Shown here in pieces: positions 20,692 through 31,433 of a DNA stretch of 64,000 nt. The stretch's first letter is position 1. Each line of letters starts with the position of its first letter. The position numbers and the translations under genes are program-made. This DNA comes from Trachythela sp. YZ-2020. Lineage: Eukaryota > Cnidaria > Anthozoa > Malacalcyonacea > Clavulariidae. The notes beneath the pieces were generated by a model. It saw only the letters and a program-made list of their open reading frames with translations. It was not told the DNA's origin and did no database searches. The stretch is from NCBI GenBank assembly GCA_016169945.1, contig JADLSH010000114.1, forward strand, positions 992,001 to 1,056,000, read 5' to 3'.

Positions 20692-21884
20692 TTCTTAGAT
20701 GTAAGTTCACTAATAATATTCCAGGTCTTTTTTGGATTACATTTATTTTCATAAAATGCATTTTTGAAATATCTTTCTTTCACTTGAAAGATTTCGTAAT
20801 TAACAGAATTACGCATTCTTTTAAACAAAAGCCAATCCGAAGAATTGTTGGAACGAATTGCTTTAATTTTTTGAATATCTCTTTTATGCATTTCATCTTT
20901 TAAATGAGACGTAATCCAAGGCGATTTAGAAGCCTTGACACGCTTTGTACGAAGTGGAGCATGTTTTTCCGCAACGGAATTAAATGTGGTTTTCCAAGCG
21001 TACCACATATCATTAGGGTTTTCAAACTCATCAATATAGCTCCAATTTTGTGTACTGATATCATTACGAAATCTAATCGGATCAAAGTTTTTAAACTTTC
21101 TGTAGTTTATTGTAGAATGGCTCCTACCCGACGTGGCAACTGCAAGCTTTCTAAAAGCATAAATAAGACTGTGATCGCTTATACCAACATGAGAGACACC
21201 AGAACAAACTACTTTATCAGGGGTGTTTGTAAAGATGTGATCAATTAATATAGAAGAGGAATCCGTAATTCGAGTAGGTTCCTTTATCAGCTGAGTGAGA
21301 TTGTATGATTCAATAGTATCCATGAGTAACCTTGAACCATGATCCAAGACTGAAGAGCTCAAATCACAATTCAAGTCACCCATTAGATAGTATTCAATAT
21401 TTTCGACGTCAAGTATATCTAATAGAGTTTCAAATTGGTTGAACTTAGCCACAGGCGAATTCGGTGGCCTGTACCAAGTTACTATGAGAAAAGGCTTGGA
21501 TCTAGGCTTATTAATTGAAATGCACGAGTTTTCTAATTGATCAAATGACAAATCAAGGCGAATAGAAAAATTAATACAACTGCGAATATAGAAACAGATA
21601 CCTCCTCCATTTCTATTTCTATCACGGCGAACAATTTCATAGCCCTGTATGTGCATTTCAGTATCACTAATCATAGAATCAAGCCTTGTCTCATTAATAG
21701 CCAATACATCAATCGTATTATCGGCTAGAAGTACTCTCAACTCATCTATGTGCTTAACTAAGCTAGTTATATTAAGCGACGCAAGTTTAAAACCCCTCAT
21801 CTTAGGTAGAAGTAGGTTTTGACCTTTAGAAGTAATAGTTTGCGTAGATTGCATATTATCAACAGCAGCAGCTCTAAACGACAC
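20658..21884 (-). pseudogene. APE-like endonuclease domain (CR1-2)
   Basis: This 408-residue frame is the endonuclease that nicks target DNA to prime reverse transcription. Motifs in order: LASLNITSL (Asn), LAINETRLDSM (catalytic Glu), GGGICFYIRS, VTWYRPPNSP, YLMGDLNCDL (Asp/Asn), TRITDSSSILIDHIFTN and HVGISDHSLIYA (Asp-His). All the usual residues are present. The region after 21000 is the linker to RT. The frame closes at 20658 by a shift relative to the RT frame, so the polyprotein is broken although the domain itself looks complete. Confidence 0.9.
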
Positions 21885-21893
21885 GGTATTATG

Positions 21894-22375
21894 TCAATTA
21901 TTGTCTAAATTGTTTATAAACTCAATAAAATTGTTTTGTAAGCACCGACTACCTAATTTATTTAAATGAAGGCCTCTATCGTTCAGGTGACTGTTATTAA
22001 TATTAGCATTTCTTAAGAAAGGAATCTTGTTCATACAACAGTAATTGTCTAGGATAAAGTTTACTTGCTTAACTTTGGTCGCTAATTTTGGGGAGTCACT
22101 TCTAACCAGCAAAGCTGAAACACCTACCGTTGTATTAGGCGAGTCCTCTTTTACCTGAGTCGTCAGATTTATAATGGAATCAGCAATGATTTTCGGTGTG
22201 GAATCTGTCTTCAAATCATTTGTACCGACATGGACGATAACTTTATTCGGTGACTTGCGGGAGATAGGCTTAATAAAATCCTCCATATCGGTGACGGTTG
22301 CCCCAGGGAAATCCTTTACAACATAATAATGTTTAGAATCCTCTTTGCTCATATAAGCACCAACCACATTTTTCA
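21894..22375 (-). pseudogene. SGNH-hydrolase-type ORF1 end (CR1-2)
   Basis: The retrotransposon part begins at 22375 with KNVVGAYMSK and includes KVIVHVGTNDLKTDS (block with Asn), SALLVRSDSPK and NDRGLHLNKLGSRCL (His). This is the C-terminal two thirds of a GDSL/SGNH esterase-like domain known in ORF1 of many CR1-clade elements. The catalytic-serine block is absent because of 5' truncation. The open frame continues upstream to 22424, but those first residues are host transposon sequence read in the wrong frame. Confidence 0.85.
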
Positions 22376-23033
22376 CGAGGCATGACCGCGTCTTTGCCAA
22401 CTTCCATCCAGGGAAATTCCACATTCTCCCTCGTCATTTCCGAGGAGACTGTTTGACTTCAGCTGCATTGTTCATCATACTGTCATTTGCCAATTGTTCT
22501 ACAACAGGCAAACGCTTCTGGTTCTGTATTTTCATATAGTTCCGGCTGGTTGGTGGTGATGGCATGTTCATGATTTTGGTAAATGTTACCATTGCACTAT
22601 GCCCACGACCAATTTCTCTGAATGCCAGGACTGTCCTCACATTGACATTATATGAAGGCCCTTGTTTTTGAGAGGAATGAAAGAGAGGAATGCTTCCATT
22701 CACACTCCGTATCTTCACATTGCAGGACAATGTAATGCGAAAACCCATTCTTCTTTTTCATGTCAGCATGAGAGGTCGTCTTGCTACCACAATCAGGGCA
22801 TTTCAGGACTTCATTAAACACGCTAAACAGCTCTTTTAAGTCCATAAATACAGTACCTTCGTAAACTGAGTCTGTATGACCAGGATTCTCGCTTAATTTT
22901 CCCGTACATGTCCGATCTTTATCCCAGAAGCCGCGCGAGTTTGTTCAGATGGTTCGCCATCTTTGAATTTTTTGCCTTTCTTCAATGGTGTAATTCTCGG
23001 CCTTTTTCTCTTTCTGTTTCGACTATTTCCCAT
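22376..23033 (-). pseudogene. Mutator-like-domain transposase, copy 2, N-terminal part
   Basis: The gene starts at the ATG at 23033 (MGNSRNRKRKRPRITP), then GTVFMDLKELFSVFN, LKCPDCGSKTTSH (zinc knuckle), NGFSHYIVLQC, VRTVLAFREIGRGHSAM and MNMPSPP. A frame change near 22440 leads to GECGISLDGSWQRRGHAS, the first-aspartate motif, which ends exactly at the CR1 junction. Frameshifts near 22680 and 22440 and a stop near 22890 mark it as a pseudogene. Confidence 0.85.
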
Positions 23034-23500
23034 CTTTTGGTCGAAAATTACAAATAAAAAAACAAAATGATCGTAATTTTCAAGAAACAATAATACTTTT
23101 CGACCAAATAGCAATACAAAACGCAGAACTTTTAACAGACTTGTGCCAACAACCCGATGTAAACATTCAAGATCTTGCTCTACGAAATGCGTGGTCATTG
23201 GCTTGCACAACCAACCAATCAAATTGCAGCTAACAAAAAAAGTCTTTAAAAACATACATCAGAAGTAATTTCCTTTTTTGAATGAATAAATTTGGTGTTT
23301 TTTCGAGCTGGTTACCCAGGGGTTGCCAAGGGCAACATATTCAACCATCCCCACTTTAAACGCATGTTTTGCATTTAAAAAATACAAATATCAAAAAACC
23401 AATCATAGATTCTGAAAGAGCAACATTTCAAATATCTTAAACACCCAAAACCAATAATTTGAAAAACTGACTTAAAAAAGGGATATAACCACCTAGTTAA
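23034..23500. mobile_element. Right terminal region of Mutator-like copy 2, to TTAA
   Basis: This AT-rich non-coding region ends GGGATATAACCACCTAG next to TTAA at 23497-23500. Copy 1 has the comparable end GGATGACCAC plus TTAA. The border is inferred from that similarity. The left end of copy 2 was not resolved. Confidence 0.5.
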
Positions 23501-23544
23501 TGAAAGGTTCCAAAGTGGGCACGGGGATTACCGGATTTGGCTGA

Positions 23545-24489
23545 TTACAAGAGGAAAGGCAATTTCGGATGGGAAGTTATAATGCGTTCCAAAACCTTTG
23601 AAAGTTCTCCTTCGTGTTTTTGCCATGACCGTCGATCTCTGTATACTGGGAAACGATGCTTGCTTAGGCCAAGATCCTTGTCTCCACTAATGTAAAGTTT
23701 TGCCTTCTCATTAAGTGCTGAGTCACACTGAATGACGGGCGGAAGACACCAATCTACTTTCGCACGATTCATAAGCACCCGGGTGCTCTGTCTACCATCC
23801 ATTTCTTGCTTGTCCACCACCCTGTAGAACGACTGTGCAACCGCCTCTTTTCCACTCTTCGCATAAAATATATAAAAAATAACACTGGGATTGTCCACTG
23901 GGATGCTGTCGTCGGATCGTGTTCCACATAATCCAACAAATAGTCGGGCAAAGTCGAAGCATTTGGATAGCAATCGGTTGAGATTAGAGAAGCTATTTTT
24001 GTAGCGTTCGTCCACCTTGTCAATCACATTTCTTTCCAGCTTCAAATCGTCAACGCTGTTGTGTAATTCTCGTGCATTCCAATTTACTGGCAGTCCATCA
24101 TCGCCCCCACCAATAACAAATCACCCCAACACAAGTTCACTATTACCATAGCGCTGCTCTCGAATTTCGTCGATTTTCTTGTTCAGTCTAGGACAAACGT
24201 AGGCGGCAGGATCGTCTTTGGATACCTCGACAATGAAACGTTCCATCTGTTTTTTTACCAAGGGAATATGCGGGCACAACTTCCAGCCAGCATACCATTC
24301 AGCCTGTGACTGCAGCATAAGGACAACTAAGGGCCACAACAAATCGAGGACGTCCAGCAAGTCGTGGACAAAGTCCTGACCACACAACTTGTAAGCAAGC
24401 TCTTCGCGATTGTCACGGTCTTTGAAGGTCTCGATGTACAGTTCCAAACTGTCTGCGAGGTTCTTCAGTGACAAGTAGCTGGAGCTCAT
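23545..24489 (-). pseudogene. Unrecognised gene fragment (CGTR / WPLVVLMLQSQ family)
   Basis: Two minus-strand frames, 24489-24121 and 24045-23545, read as one protein interrupted by a stop near 24120 (YGNSELVLG then VIGGGDDGLPVNW). Visible segments are LADSLELYIETFKDRDN, LDVLDLLWPLVVLMLQSQ, VCPRLNKKIDEIR, RLFVGLCGTRSDDSIPV and GKEAVAQSFYRV. Weak upstream coding signal continues to about 25050 in shifting frames. I do not recognise the family. The decay and surroundings suggest a mobile-element protein, possibly hAT-related, but no catalytic motif supports that. Confidence 0.45.
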
Positions 24490-25077
24490 AAATCGCGGAT
24501 GGGCATAGGAGTGGTCACCCGAAATGGAAGCTTGAGATCCTTTACCGTATGACGCGCTACGCTGTGCATCTTACCATGTAAAGTGCCATTCTCTTCAGCA
24601 GTCGATCTTTAAACTCGGTGAAAACTTTGTGCATGGTCCCATTGTACAGGCTACCAAAACATTTCTTTACAAGGAAGGCCATCTTCCAATAGTCGCATGA
24701 TGGGCTCGTTCATGCCCGTAATAAATGGCTCGTTAACCATCCATCACTCTTCCTTGTGTTTGGAGAAGGCGATCGTCCTTTAACTAAATATGCTCTGCCA
24801 GATCTTTGAATATAGAGGCTGCTAAAGCTGTACCACCAGTCGCATCCGCGTTCGTATATACCTCCCTAGCGTCCAAGTTGTAGAAGATCCTTAGTGCAAA
24901 GACGTAGGGCTTTAACGTCGTCGATTCCCGGGGCTTATGAGCATGCGAATGTAGTAAGCAAATACGATGGAATACATACTTTCCAGCGTTTCGTTTGACC
25001 GAGCGTCAAATGAAAATGACGTTGGGGCAGGATTTGTCGAAGTCGTGGCATACTCAGCATTTGATGAGGTCGAGACA

Positions 25078-26324
25078 TAGATATATATCTGGTTTATTAA
25101 AACAACATCTAGCAGTCATTATGGCTGAATTACATATGCTTAGTATACAACACAGTCAATGAAAAAATATAAACAAGTTCACATATTATGTGCGAATATA
25201 AAACTAGTGTAAAATTTGGAGATTTTCTCTATTGCAATATTAATTATATCATATTATAAAAGTCTATACTGTTCAAGAAAGTTAAAATTGTGTTGATATT
25301 ATTTAAAAATAATTTACTTGTAATGATTTTCGGACAACTTCGGAGATTGTGGTATCGTCGGCAAATTTCCACATTGAGGAAGAATGATCAACCAAGGACC
25401 AAGTCGTGTGTCTTGGGATACGCAGTTCTGACAGATGAACCAGGGCTGTCTGTTGAACTCAACCAATTGTGGACAATAGATGTGAGGGCAAATAGAGTTG
25501 AAGAATCTGGAATAAAACCAAATTGTCGTGGATCAACAGATTTTAACAATGTGCGTTGAAGTTATTTCTCAATTACCAAGCTTTCAGCTATCTTTGATAA
25601 GGTCGACGTCAAGGAAATTGGCCTTAAATCTTTGTCTAGGTCTTTTATAGAAGATACTTTGGGTATTGGGACAATATTAGCCAGGTTCCAAATACGCGGG
25701 ACTTTATAATGTCGAAAGAAGGTGTTTATTACATCTGCAATTGGTAAAGCCAGAACATCTAAAAATTTCTTTAAAAATCAATTGGAAATGTTATCTGGAC
25801 CATTGGCACGTGATGTACTAATCTCTCGCATCTTTTTTAGCAATGATTGATTCAGTAACAATTATAGGCATCTCATCGTCTTGTAAAGTCACGCTAATAT
25901 CTTCAGTGTATATCTTATGTGCAGTTGACGTTGGGTAACCCTTAAGACCTGACAAATTGAAAATATACAATCATGAAAATCCTTTTTACCAACATTTAAA
26001 CTAGATTTTAATTAATTAGCAGTATTTGATATAACATTTACTACTTTAATTAACCATGTCGATTCCCATCAGTTATCATGACGCGAAGCTCTGTTTTCTC
26101 GGACATGATTTTTATTTTACGAGTGCTACTGTTAAGAAAACGTCCGAAGTTAGACCAACAGTATGGTTCACAACGTTTCTTATCATGGCATCGATGCAAC
26201 TATCGAAACGCTGCATGAACTTCATATACGTCACAAAAATGACATCTTATAGTAAGGAGGTAGAAAATGTGAAAGTTTAAAAAAAATATATAGAATAGCG
26301 GCTGAGAAAATGATAATTTAACAA
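25078..26324 (-). pseudogene. Non-LTR reverse transcriptase relic, copy B (empty-site copy)
   Basis: On the minus strand from 26000 down: pre-palm SRANGPDNISN-like sequence, then QFGFIPDSSTLFALTSIVH, SSVRTAYP, and directly FADDTTISEVV, so motifs A to B are missing by internal deletion. A short AT-rich tail with TATATC units near 25080 looks like the element's 3' end. 25630-26324 parallels 7976-9630 of copy A but lacks the hAT, Crypton and Kolobok-like insertions. Confidence 0.75.
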
Positions 26325-26531
26325 ATGGTTCTTGACCGCGCGCTGTATTGAATTAGTTGTATAACTATAAGGAGTGAACGTGTAAATATAGTATCGTTTG
26401 AGTCAGAATTTTGGTTATTGTGAAGCCTGCACCACCGCCGACGGATCCTCGATAAACAGTTGTCATTCCACAGCAACGTGACGTCCTCCCCCGAGAACTG
26501 ACCTGCAGGAGAAGGCGATCTATGCGTCTCA
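26325..26531. repeat. Dispersed repeat shared with 11627-11832
   Basis: It follows copy B without interruption and is the right-hand flank of the empty Crypton site. 26532-26796 holds nothing I recognise. Confidence 0.75.
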
Positions 26532-26796
26532 AAATTTAATTGGAAATTTAGTTACAAATTTCCAGAGAATCAGACACAGTGTTTAACTAAATTTAAGTTT
26601 AAAAGTTTCCTATATATTTTTAATACGAGGTATATCGAAATATTATTTGCTTGAAATAAATAAAGTAGCCAATACTTACTGCTTGTAGTCGTCGTTATCC
26701 TTAGAGATGTGGTGAAAATTTTGGAAGTGGCGATCAATTCTACATAACTATTTTCTTGCTGTACCCCGGATAGGGGCACGTTGTTGGCGCCTGTTG

Positions 26797-27003
26797 CTAC
26801 TTTATCCCTTCTTTAACCAAACGTCTTCGGCTTGAAACATCTTTCGCCTCGGCTTTTGACATCCCGTGCTTGGGTACCATATGGGCGGTAAGCACTTTGA
26901 ATGAACGCCCACACCTTGGGCACACTTTTGGGTTAGGGTTGGGTTGGTTGGTTAGAGGACCCTGCCCAAACGCACCATTCGATTTACCGAAGCGAGGTTT
27001 CAT
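26797..27003 (-). CDS. Small C2H2-like zinc-finger frame
   Basis: This 68-residue frame has a GQGPLTNQPNPNPKVCPRCG lead, then CPRCGRSFKVLTAHMVPKHG, a C-x2-C...H-x4-H spacing fitting a C2H2-type finger, and a basic tail. The PNPN run resembles the PNPN region of SANT copy A, and it lies near SANT copy B, so it may be another exon or module of that family. Start and coding status are uncertain. Confidence 0.45.
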   Translation of the reverse strand: MKPRFGKSNGAFGQGPLTNQPNPNPKVCPRCGRSFKVLTAHMVPKHGMSKAEAKDVSSRRRLVKEGIK

Positions 27004-27051
27004 TACTTTTTGCTAATTTTTTTTTATATGAAAGCCCTATGGGGCTAGTTT

Positions 27052-27566
27052 ATTGTATTAGAATTTGGGCGTGATACCTTTTTTGGTTCCAAAGTTATGA
27101 CGAAATGTCTAAAAATAGAATCAGCGTTTTGGGGTGCGCACCCTTGGCTATAACTTTGTTGCTATTGAACCGATTGGAATGAAAGTGGTGCCATTCGACT
27201 CCTAAAGGGCTGAACTAATATCCTGGCCTACTATGGTTTAGGAAAAAGTGATTACGTCATCATCACGTGGAGGAAAATTATGAATTTTTTAACTTTTTAA
27301 CAAAGAGAGATATCAAAATTCTGAGCAGTCCTTCCAGCTTTCTTTTGACGCGATCTACAATATTGGTTAATCCACTTTTTGTATTTTACATGTTCGGTAT
27401 TTTTACAAGTTTACCAGTATGTGCTCTGTTAAGTTTAAAGTAGGTCAATTAGCATCGCAGTACCTAAATCTACATTTTTTGTTAATATATGTTCCACAAG
27501 AAATCAATAGGTAAGCCGCTGCTCAGAGTAGGCTGGTGATTTGTAGACACTTTTGGTGTTTTTACT
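27052..27566. repeat. Dispersed repeat (pair with 16967-17512)
   Basis: It shares blocks ATTGTATTAGAATTTGG, AAAGTTATGACGAAAT and TGTGCTCTGTTAAGTTTAAA in the same order with 16967-17512. It is non-coding. 27567-27818 is AT-rich spacer. Confidence 0.75.
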
Positions 27567-27818
27567 ATTCGGTGTACATGAGCCGAGCCTTGGGTATTTA
27601 ATAAACTATTAAGTTAGTGTATTAAGAGTATTGAAGGGGGTTAAACTTGAAATTGAAGAAAATATATTTTTCGCAACTATGTAATAAAATTTAAAATAAA
27701 TGAGATATATACCAACTATTTACCCAAAAATATAAACTATTTACAAAAGTAGAATGTTCAAAATTTCAAAGTACTGTTCGTTATATATTACACTATTTAC
27801 AAAGTTTTCACCCAGTTT

Positions 27819-28960
27819 TTAATTCCAGTATGCAAGATGTTGCTGGGTTCGCTTTAACCTCTTCCATGTATTCTTGACAGATTGAAGAGGATGCTGGCCG
27901 GGAAATCTTTGATTAAATGCAGGATATACATTAACCCAGGATATTCGTCCACCACGGAGGGCGTACGGCCTTATCAGGAGGCAAAGCGTCCGTTCCTGTG
28001 CCTCGTCCCATTGGACTCGTTGATTTCCTCTTGCTTGTAGTTGTTGTTCAGCACCTCGTGGAGGGTTGACCGCTTGCTGAAGGCCCACACGCCACCATGC
28101 GAGTGGATGAACAGGGTCCGTGTGGAGTCCTTCTGTGTGTGTGAAGCCGAGCCTCAATTTAAGATCGCCAAGAATGCGCTTCTCCATGTCTTCTAGCATT
28201 CTAGGCTCGTGATGGTGTGTGATAGCCCTCTTTGGCGAAGTATATCGTGAGCCAAGTTGTACAATCTCCTACACGTTGTCATAAACGATTCCACCGTTAT
28301 CGATCGTATTTCTAGAGTGGATGGTGCGATAAAATCCAGAACTTTGTGGGGGGCAGCTTCTTGGTATCTCGCTATCGCCAGTTCCATGGTCTTTGCCACA
28401 ACACATGTCTCCACTCTAAGACCTCCAATAGACTCACCGTACGTGGTAAGTTTATCAAGTAAATACTCGATTGTAACGGTGCTTGTCTGGTGGTTTGTGT
28501 TGGTGCTACAAGCCTGGTGGCATGTAGGGCACGAAGGTAATGATATACGAGGTTGTATATCTTAACCTCTTCAATAGGGTTGGGGTTGCGTGGTTTAATG
28601 GTGATGTTACCGCCATGGGTGTGGGTCTCGAATCGAGTGGGTTAAATAGAGGGTATGCATCGTAGTCGAAGTTCCTTTCATGAGGGACCATTTTAAGGAC
28701 AAATAAATGCGGTACCTGTTTTGATTTGGAGATATGAAACTTGTTGGGAGGAAGGACGTTATTTTCCGCAGCATAACATCTGAGGAAAGAAAAAGGAATT
28801 AATTAATTATTGTTGTTGTTATTGTTGGTTATGGTTAACATTTTTAAACTTACTCGTTGAGGGATTCGTCCAACTGGAAATAGTCGTGGAAAGGGATTTT
28901 TGTACCAAAGTGTATGATCCTTATGTACATAAAAATTTTCACCGCTTCGTATTTTATTTT
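27819..28960 (-). pseudogene. SANT/Myb-like gene copy B, two exons
   Basis: An upstream exon (to 28854) encodes IRIIHFGTKIPFHDYFQL and ends at a GTAAGTTT donor. An intron of about 64 bp ends at a pyrimidine-rich acceptor at 28790. Exon 2 begins CYAAENNVLPPNKFHIS, passes NFDYDAYPLFNP, VYHYLRALHAT, ETCVVAKTMELA, FMTTCRRLYNLAHDILRQR, DMEKRILGDLKLRLGFTHT, HTDPVHPLAWWRVG and the SANT-like WDEAQERTLCLLIRPYA...IKNTWKRLKRTQQHL-type end. Frameshifts near 28600, 28465 and 28200 show decay. The function is not recognised. Confidence 0.65.
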
Positions 28961-29217
28961 TATGAATCAGCAACGACTTGAAAGTTTCACTTATCCAAGC
29001 AAGTTTAAGTTAAAGTTGTTTGAGTTAAAATCTTGTTAATTTCGAATAAAAATAGCAGCCATATTTTTGGCCAGAACTCAACTTTCACTTATGTAGCTCG
29101 GCCGCCATATTTGTTTTGTTTTGGAGCAATATGTGGCCGTCATTTTCGAACAGAAACTGCTTACGCTGATTGGTTGATTTTAGGCGTTTTAGCTTTTCCG
29201 ACCAATCAGATGAGTTT

Positions 29218-29305
29218 GTTACAGATTTTTGCACTGTTGTTACAGAATTTTGCACTGCTGTTACAGATTTTTGCACTGCTGTTACAGATTTTTGCACTGC
29301 TGTTT
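29218..29305. repeat. 24-bp tandem repeat, about 3.5 copies
   Basis: The unit TTACAGATTTTTGCACTGCTG plus three bases repeats with a few changes. 28961-30423 otherwise holds nothing coding that I recognise; both strands are AT-rich. Confidence 0.85.
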
Positions 29306-30423
29306 GGGATTAACTGCACTGAAATCAACCAATCACAGTCGAGTAATATTTTTATGTATATTATTAACCTTCAAAAATTATGATTGGGTCGTTCAAGACA
29401 AGATTACTCCCCCTGTAGCATGAATTTGTTCGAGAAATGCGTTAAACTGAGTTATAACTATTAAACATGGCCGAAAGCAAGAGCGAATGCCGACTCCTAC
29501 AGAGCTACAGAATACATTTTGCACGTTTTTAGACGAAGACTCATTGCCCGCATTGCCAAAAGACTTGATTCATTTGTTTAAAACTTTGAGCCATTGTCAT
29601 TGACTAATTGAGGCTTTATTGGCAATGTAAACATATGACCAAATGGCAAATTGCATTGCGCGACTGTAGTCTGTAGCGTGTATTATAAAACTTTATCGGC
29701 TATCGCTCTCCAATATGTTGTTCCAATAGTAAGTTAATTTGTAGTCGAGGAAAACTGAGAAGCTGTTTGCGAAGTAGAAGATATTATACACATGTTTTTT
29801 TATAGTCTGTGGACTAAATCGATTGAAAAGAAGCATATTGATATTGCCAATTAAAGTTTATATAACTGTTCATAAAATTGTATTATTGTAATGGCATAAA
29901 CTAGCATAAAGCTATAAATAATACATTAATACCACATGTGTACGAAACGTTGCTGGAATAATAGAATATCAATTAATGTCAGGCTGTAATTTGTGGCCGA
30001 ATCGGTTATAAATTGATACATACCTATACTTCTATATATTTTTTTCATATATTTACACTTTTATACTGTTTTGATAAACACAAAATTGCTTTTGCACATG
30101 CAATAGTATTGAAAAAAGCATAAATATTAAAGAAAATCTGAACGTAATTCTGTGCCGTTAGTAATCGGTAATACCTATTTTTAGAAAGCGAAACTATTAC
30201 AGTCTCTCCGCTTACAATAGAACAAAGTTTCGCTCTAAAAGAAAATTTCTTTTTTCGATAAATTTGGATGGAATTCTCCTGTTTTGAAGACTTGAAAATG
30301 AAATAGTTAAAATAATAAAAAAATAAGTATGGTTTATCCATAGCCTCTTCAAACTTTGCACTATCCTTAGGATCTCTGAGTTGTTAATATATGGTCAAAG
30401 TAGGGATGCTGATTTGTAGACGC

Positions 30424-30594
30424 TTAGAAATATTTTGTTTTTAGGGTTAGGTGTACAAGGTACTGTAACAGGTACTCGATTGTTTCGAGGTACGAATCAG
30501 CTTGTCGGGTGGATTGGGTTGGGGCGACAAGCTTGGTTGCATGGAGGGCGCGGAGGTAATGATAAACAAGGTTATATACCTTTACCTCCTGAAT
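30424..30594 (-). pseudogene. SANT-family gene copy C, fragment
   Basis: It encodes EVKVYNLVYHYLRALHATKL and PTQSTRQADSYLETIEYLL, matching exon 2 of copy B and the start of copy A. It is cut off on the left near 30420 by the tail of the dispersed repeat and on the right by the MITE 30595-30969. Confidence 0.65.
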
Positions 30595-30969
30595 TAGCCT
30601 GCGTGGCCGGCCCTCGTTGGAGGGGAAAAGAAGAACAGGGAATGAGGGCCTGCAAGAAAACCCAGCTTTCTTGACTAAACGCCCTAATAAAGGCTCATTA
30701 AAATTGACCAATACAAATGCAGCTGGACTATAGGGGAAACCCCAAACCGAAGGAAATGTATTCGCTTGGGCATAAACATGTCAATCAAGACGAAGAAATG
30801 TAATAATATATTCCTGTGTGCGTAAACATGTCAATTAATTCTTGGTGTTGACCAATCAAATTCTACGTTCAAAAATTGAACGGCGTTTAGTCATGAAAGC
30901 TGGGTTTTCTTGCAGGCCCTCATTCCCTGTTCTTCTTTCCCCTCCAACGAGGGCCGGCCACGCAGGCTA
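30595..30969. mobile_element. MULE-type MITE, 375 bp, 9-bp target duplication
   Basis: The TIRs begin TAGCCTGCGTGGCCGG and extend about 75 bp, mirrored to 30969. The flanks are identical 9-mers CTCCTGAAT (30586-30594 and 30970-30978). Nine-base duplications plus long TIRs fit Mutator-like elements. There is no coding capacity. It interrupts exon 2 of SANT-family copy C between the NPIQE and VKVYNL segments. Confidence 0.9.
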
Positions 30970-31050
30970 CTCCTGAATAGGGTGGGGGTTGCGGGGTTTC
31001 ACCGTTATGTTACCACCATGGTTTCGATGGGGGTGGGATCTAGAATCCAG

Positions 31051-31228
31051 GGGCCGGTTGTTCAAAAGCCGGTTAATGCTAACCCAGGGTTAAATTTGCC
31101 TAACCTAGGGTTAAATTTTAACCTTAGGTTTGTTTGCGTTGTTCAAAGCTAGATTAACCGTAACCCAGGGTTAAACAGTGGGTTAAATTTAACCACAGTT
31201 AATGAAATAAGATGGTTTGGCTAGCCGG
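31051..31228. promoter_or_regulatory. Left TIR and subterminal motif array
   Basis: After the 26-bp TIR there are at least four variants of AACCCAGGGTTAA or CCTAGGGTTAAA, then AGTTAATGAAATAAGATGG, which is mirrored at 37473-37506. Repeated subterminal motifs are the usual layout of transposase-binding sites; binding here is inferred. They also lie just upstream of the partner gene at 31434. Confidence 0.6.
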
Positions 31229-31433
31229 CAAACTTCAAAAGGATTCCGCAGGGGCGGCGAATTATGTTGAGGATCAAAGAAAAACGTGTCACGTGCCGAG
31301 TTTAGTGCATGGCTTGTATCAAATTCATAAGGGATTATATTACATTGTCACTGTTTGTCGTCTTCTTTCGCGAAATAACTGCGCTTAAGAAACTCAGCTG
31401 TCCGTTAAACTTATAAATAACAAAGTTAGAACT

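Larger units (their letters stand above)
18781..22375 (-). mobile_element. CR1-like non-LTR retrotransposon (CR1-2) inside Mutator-like copy 2
   Basis: This 3.6-kb minus-strand element holds an SGNH-hydrolase ORF1 end, an endonuclease, a reverse transcriptase with FADD, and a pentamer 3' tail (ACTGA repeated from 18781). The junctions are set by the host gene. Host codons for an RRGHAS segment end at 22376, and the next host codons, HNGVV, start at 18779, so it inserted with at most one duplicated base. It is 5'-truncated within ORF1. Frameshifts between endonuclease and RT and in motif B indicate an inactive copy. Confidence 0.9.

Noticed and set aside
20904..21248. Plus-strand 114-codon frame in the CR1-2 endonuclease
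   Set aside because: It overlaps the complete endonuclease frame on the other strand and has no motif.
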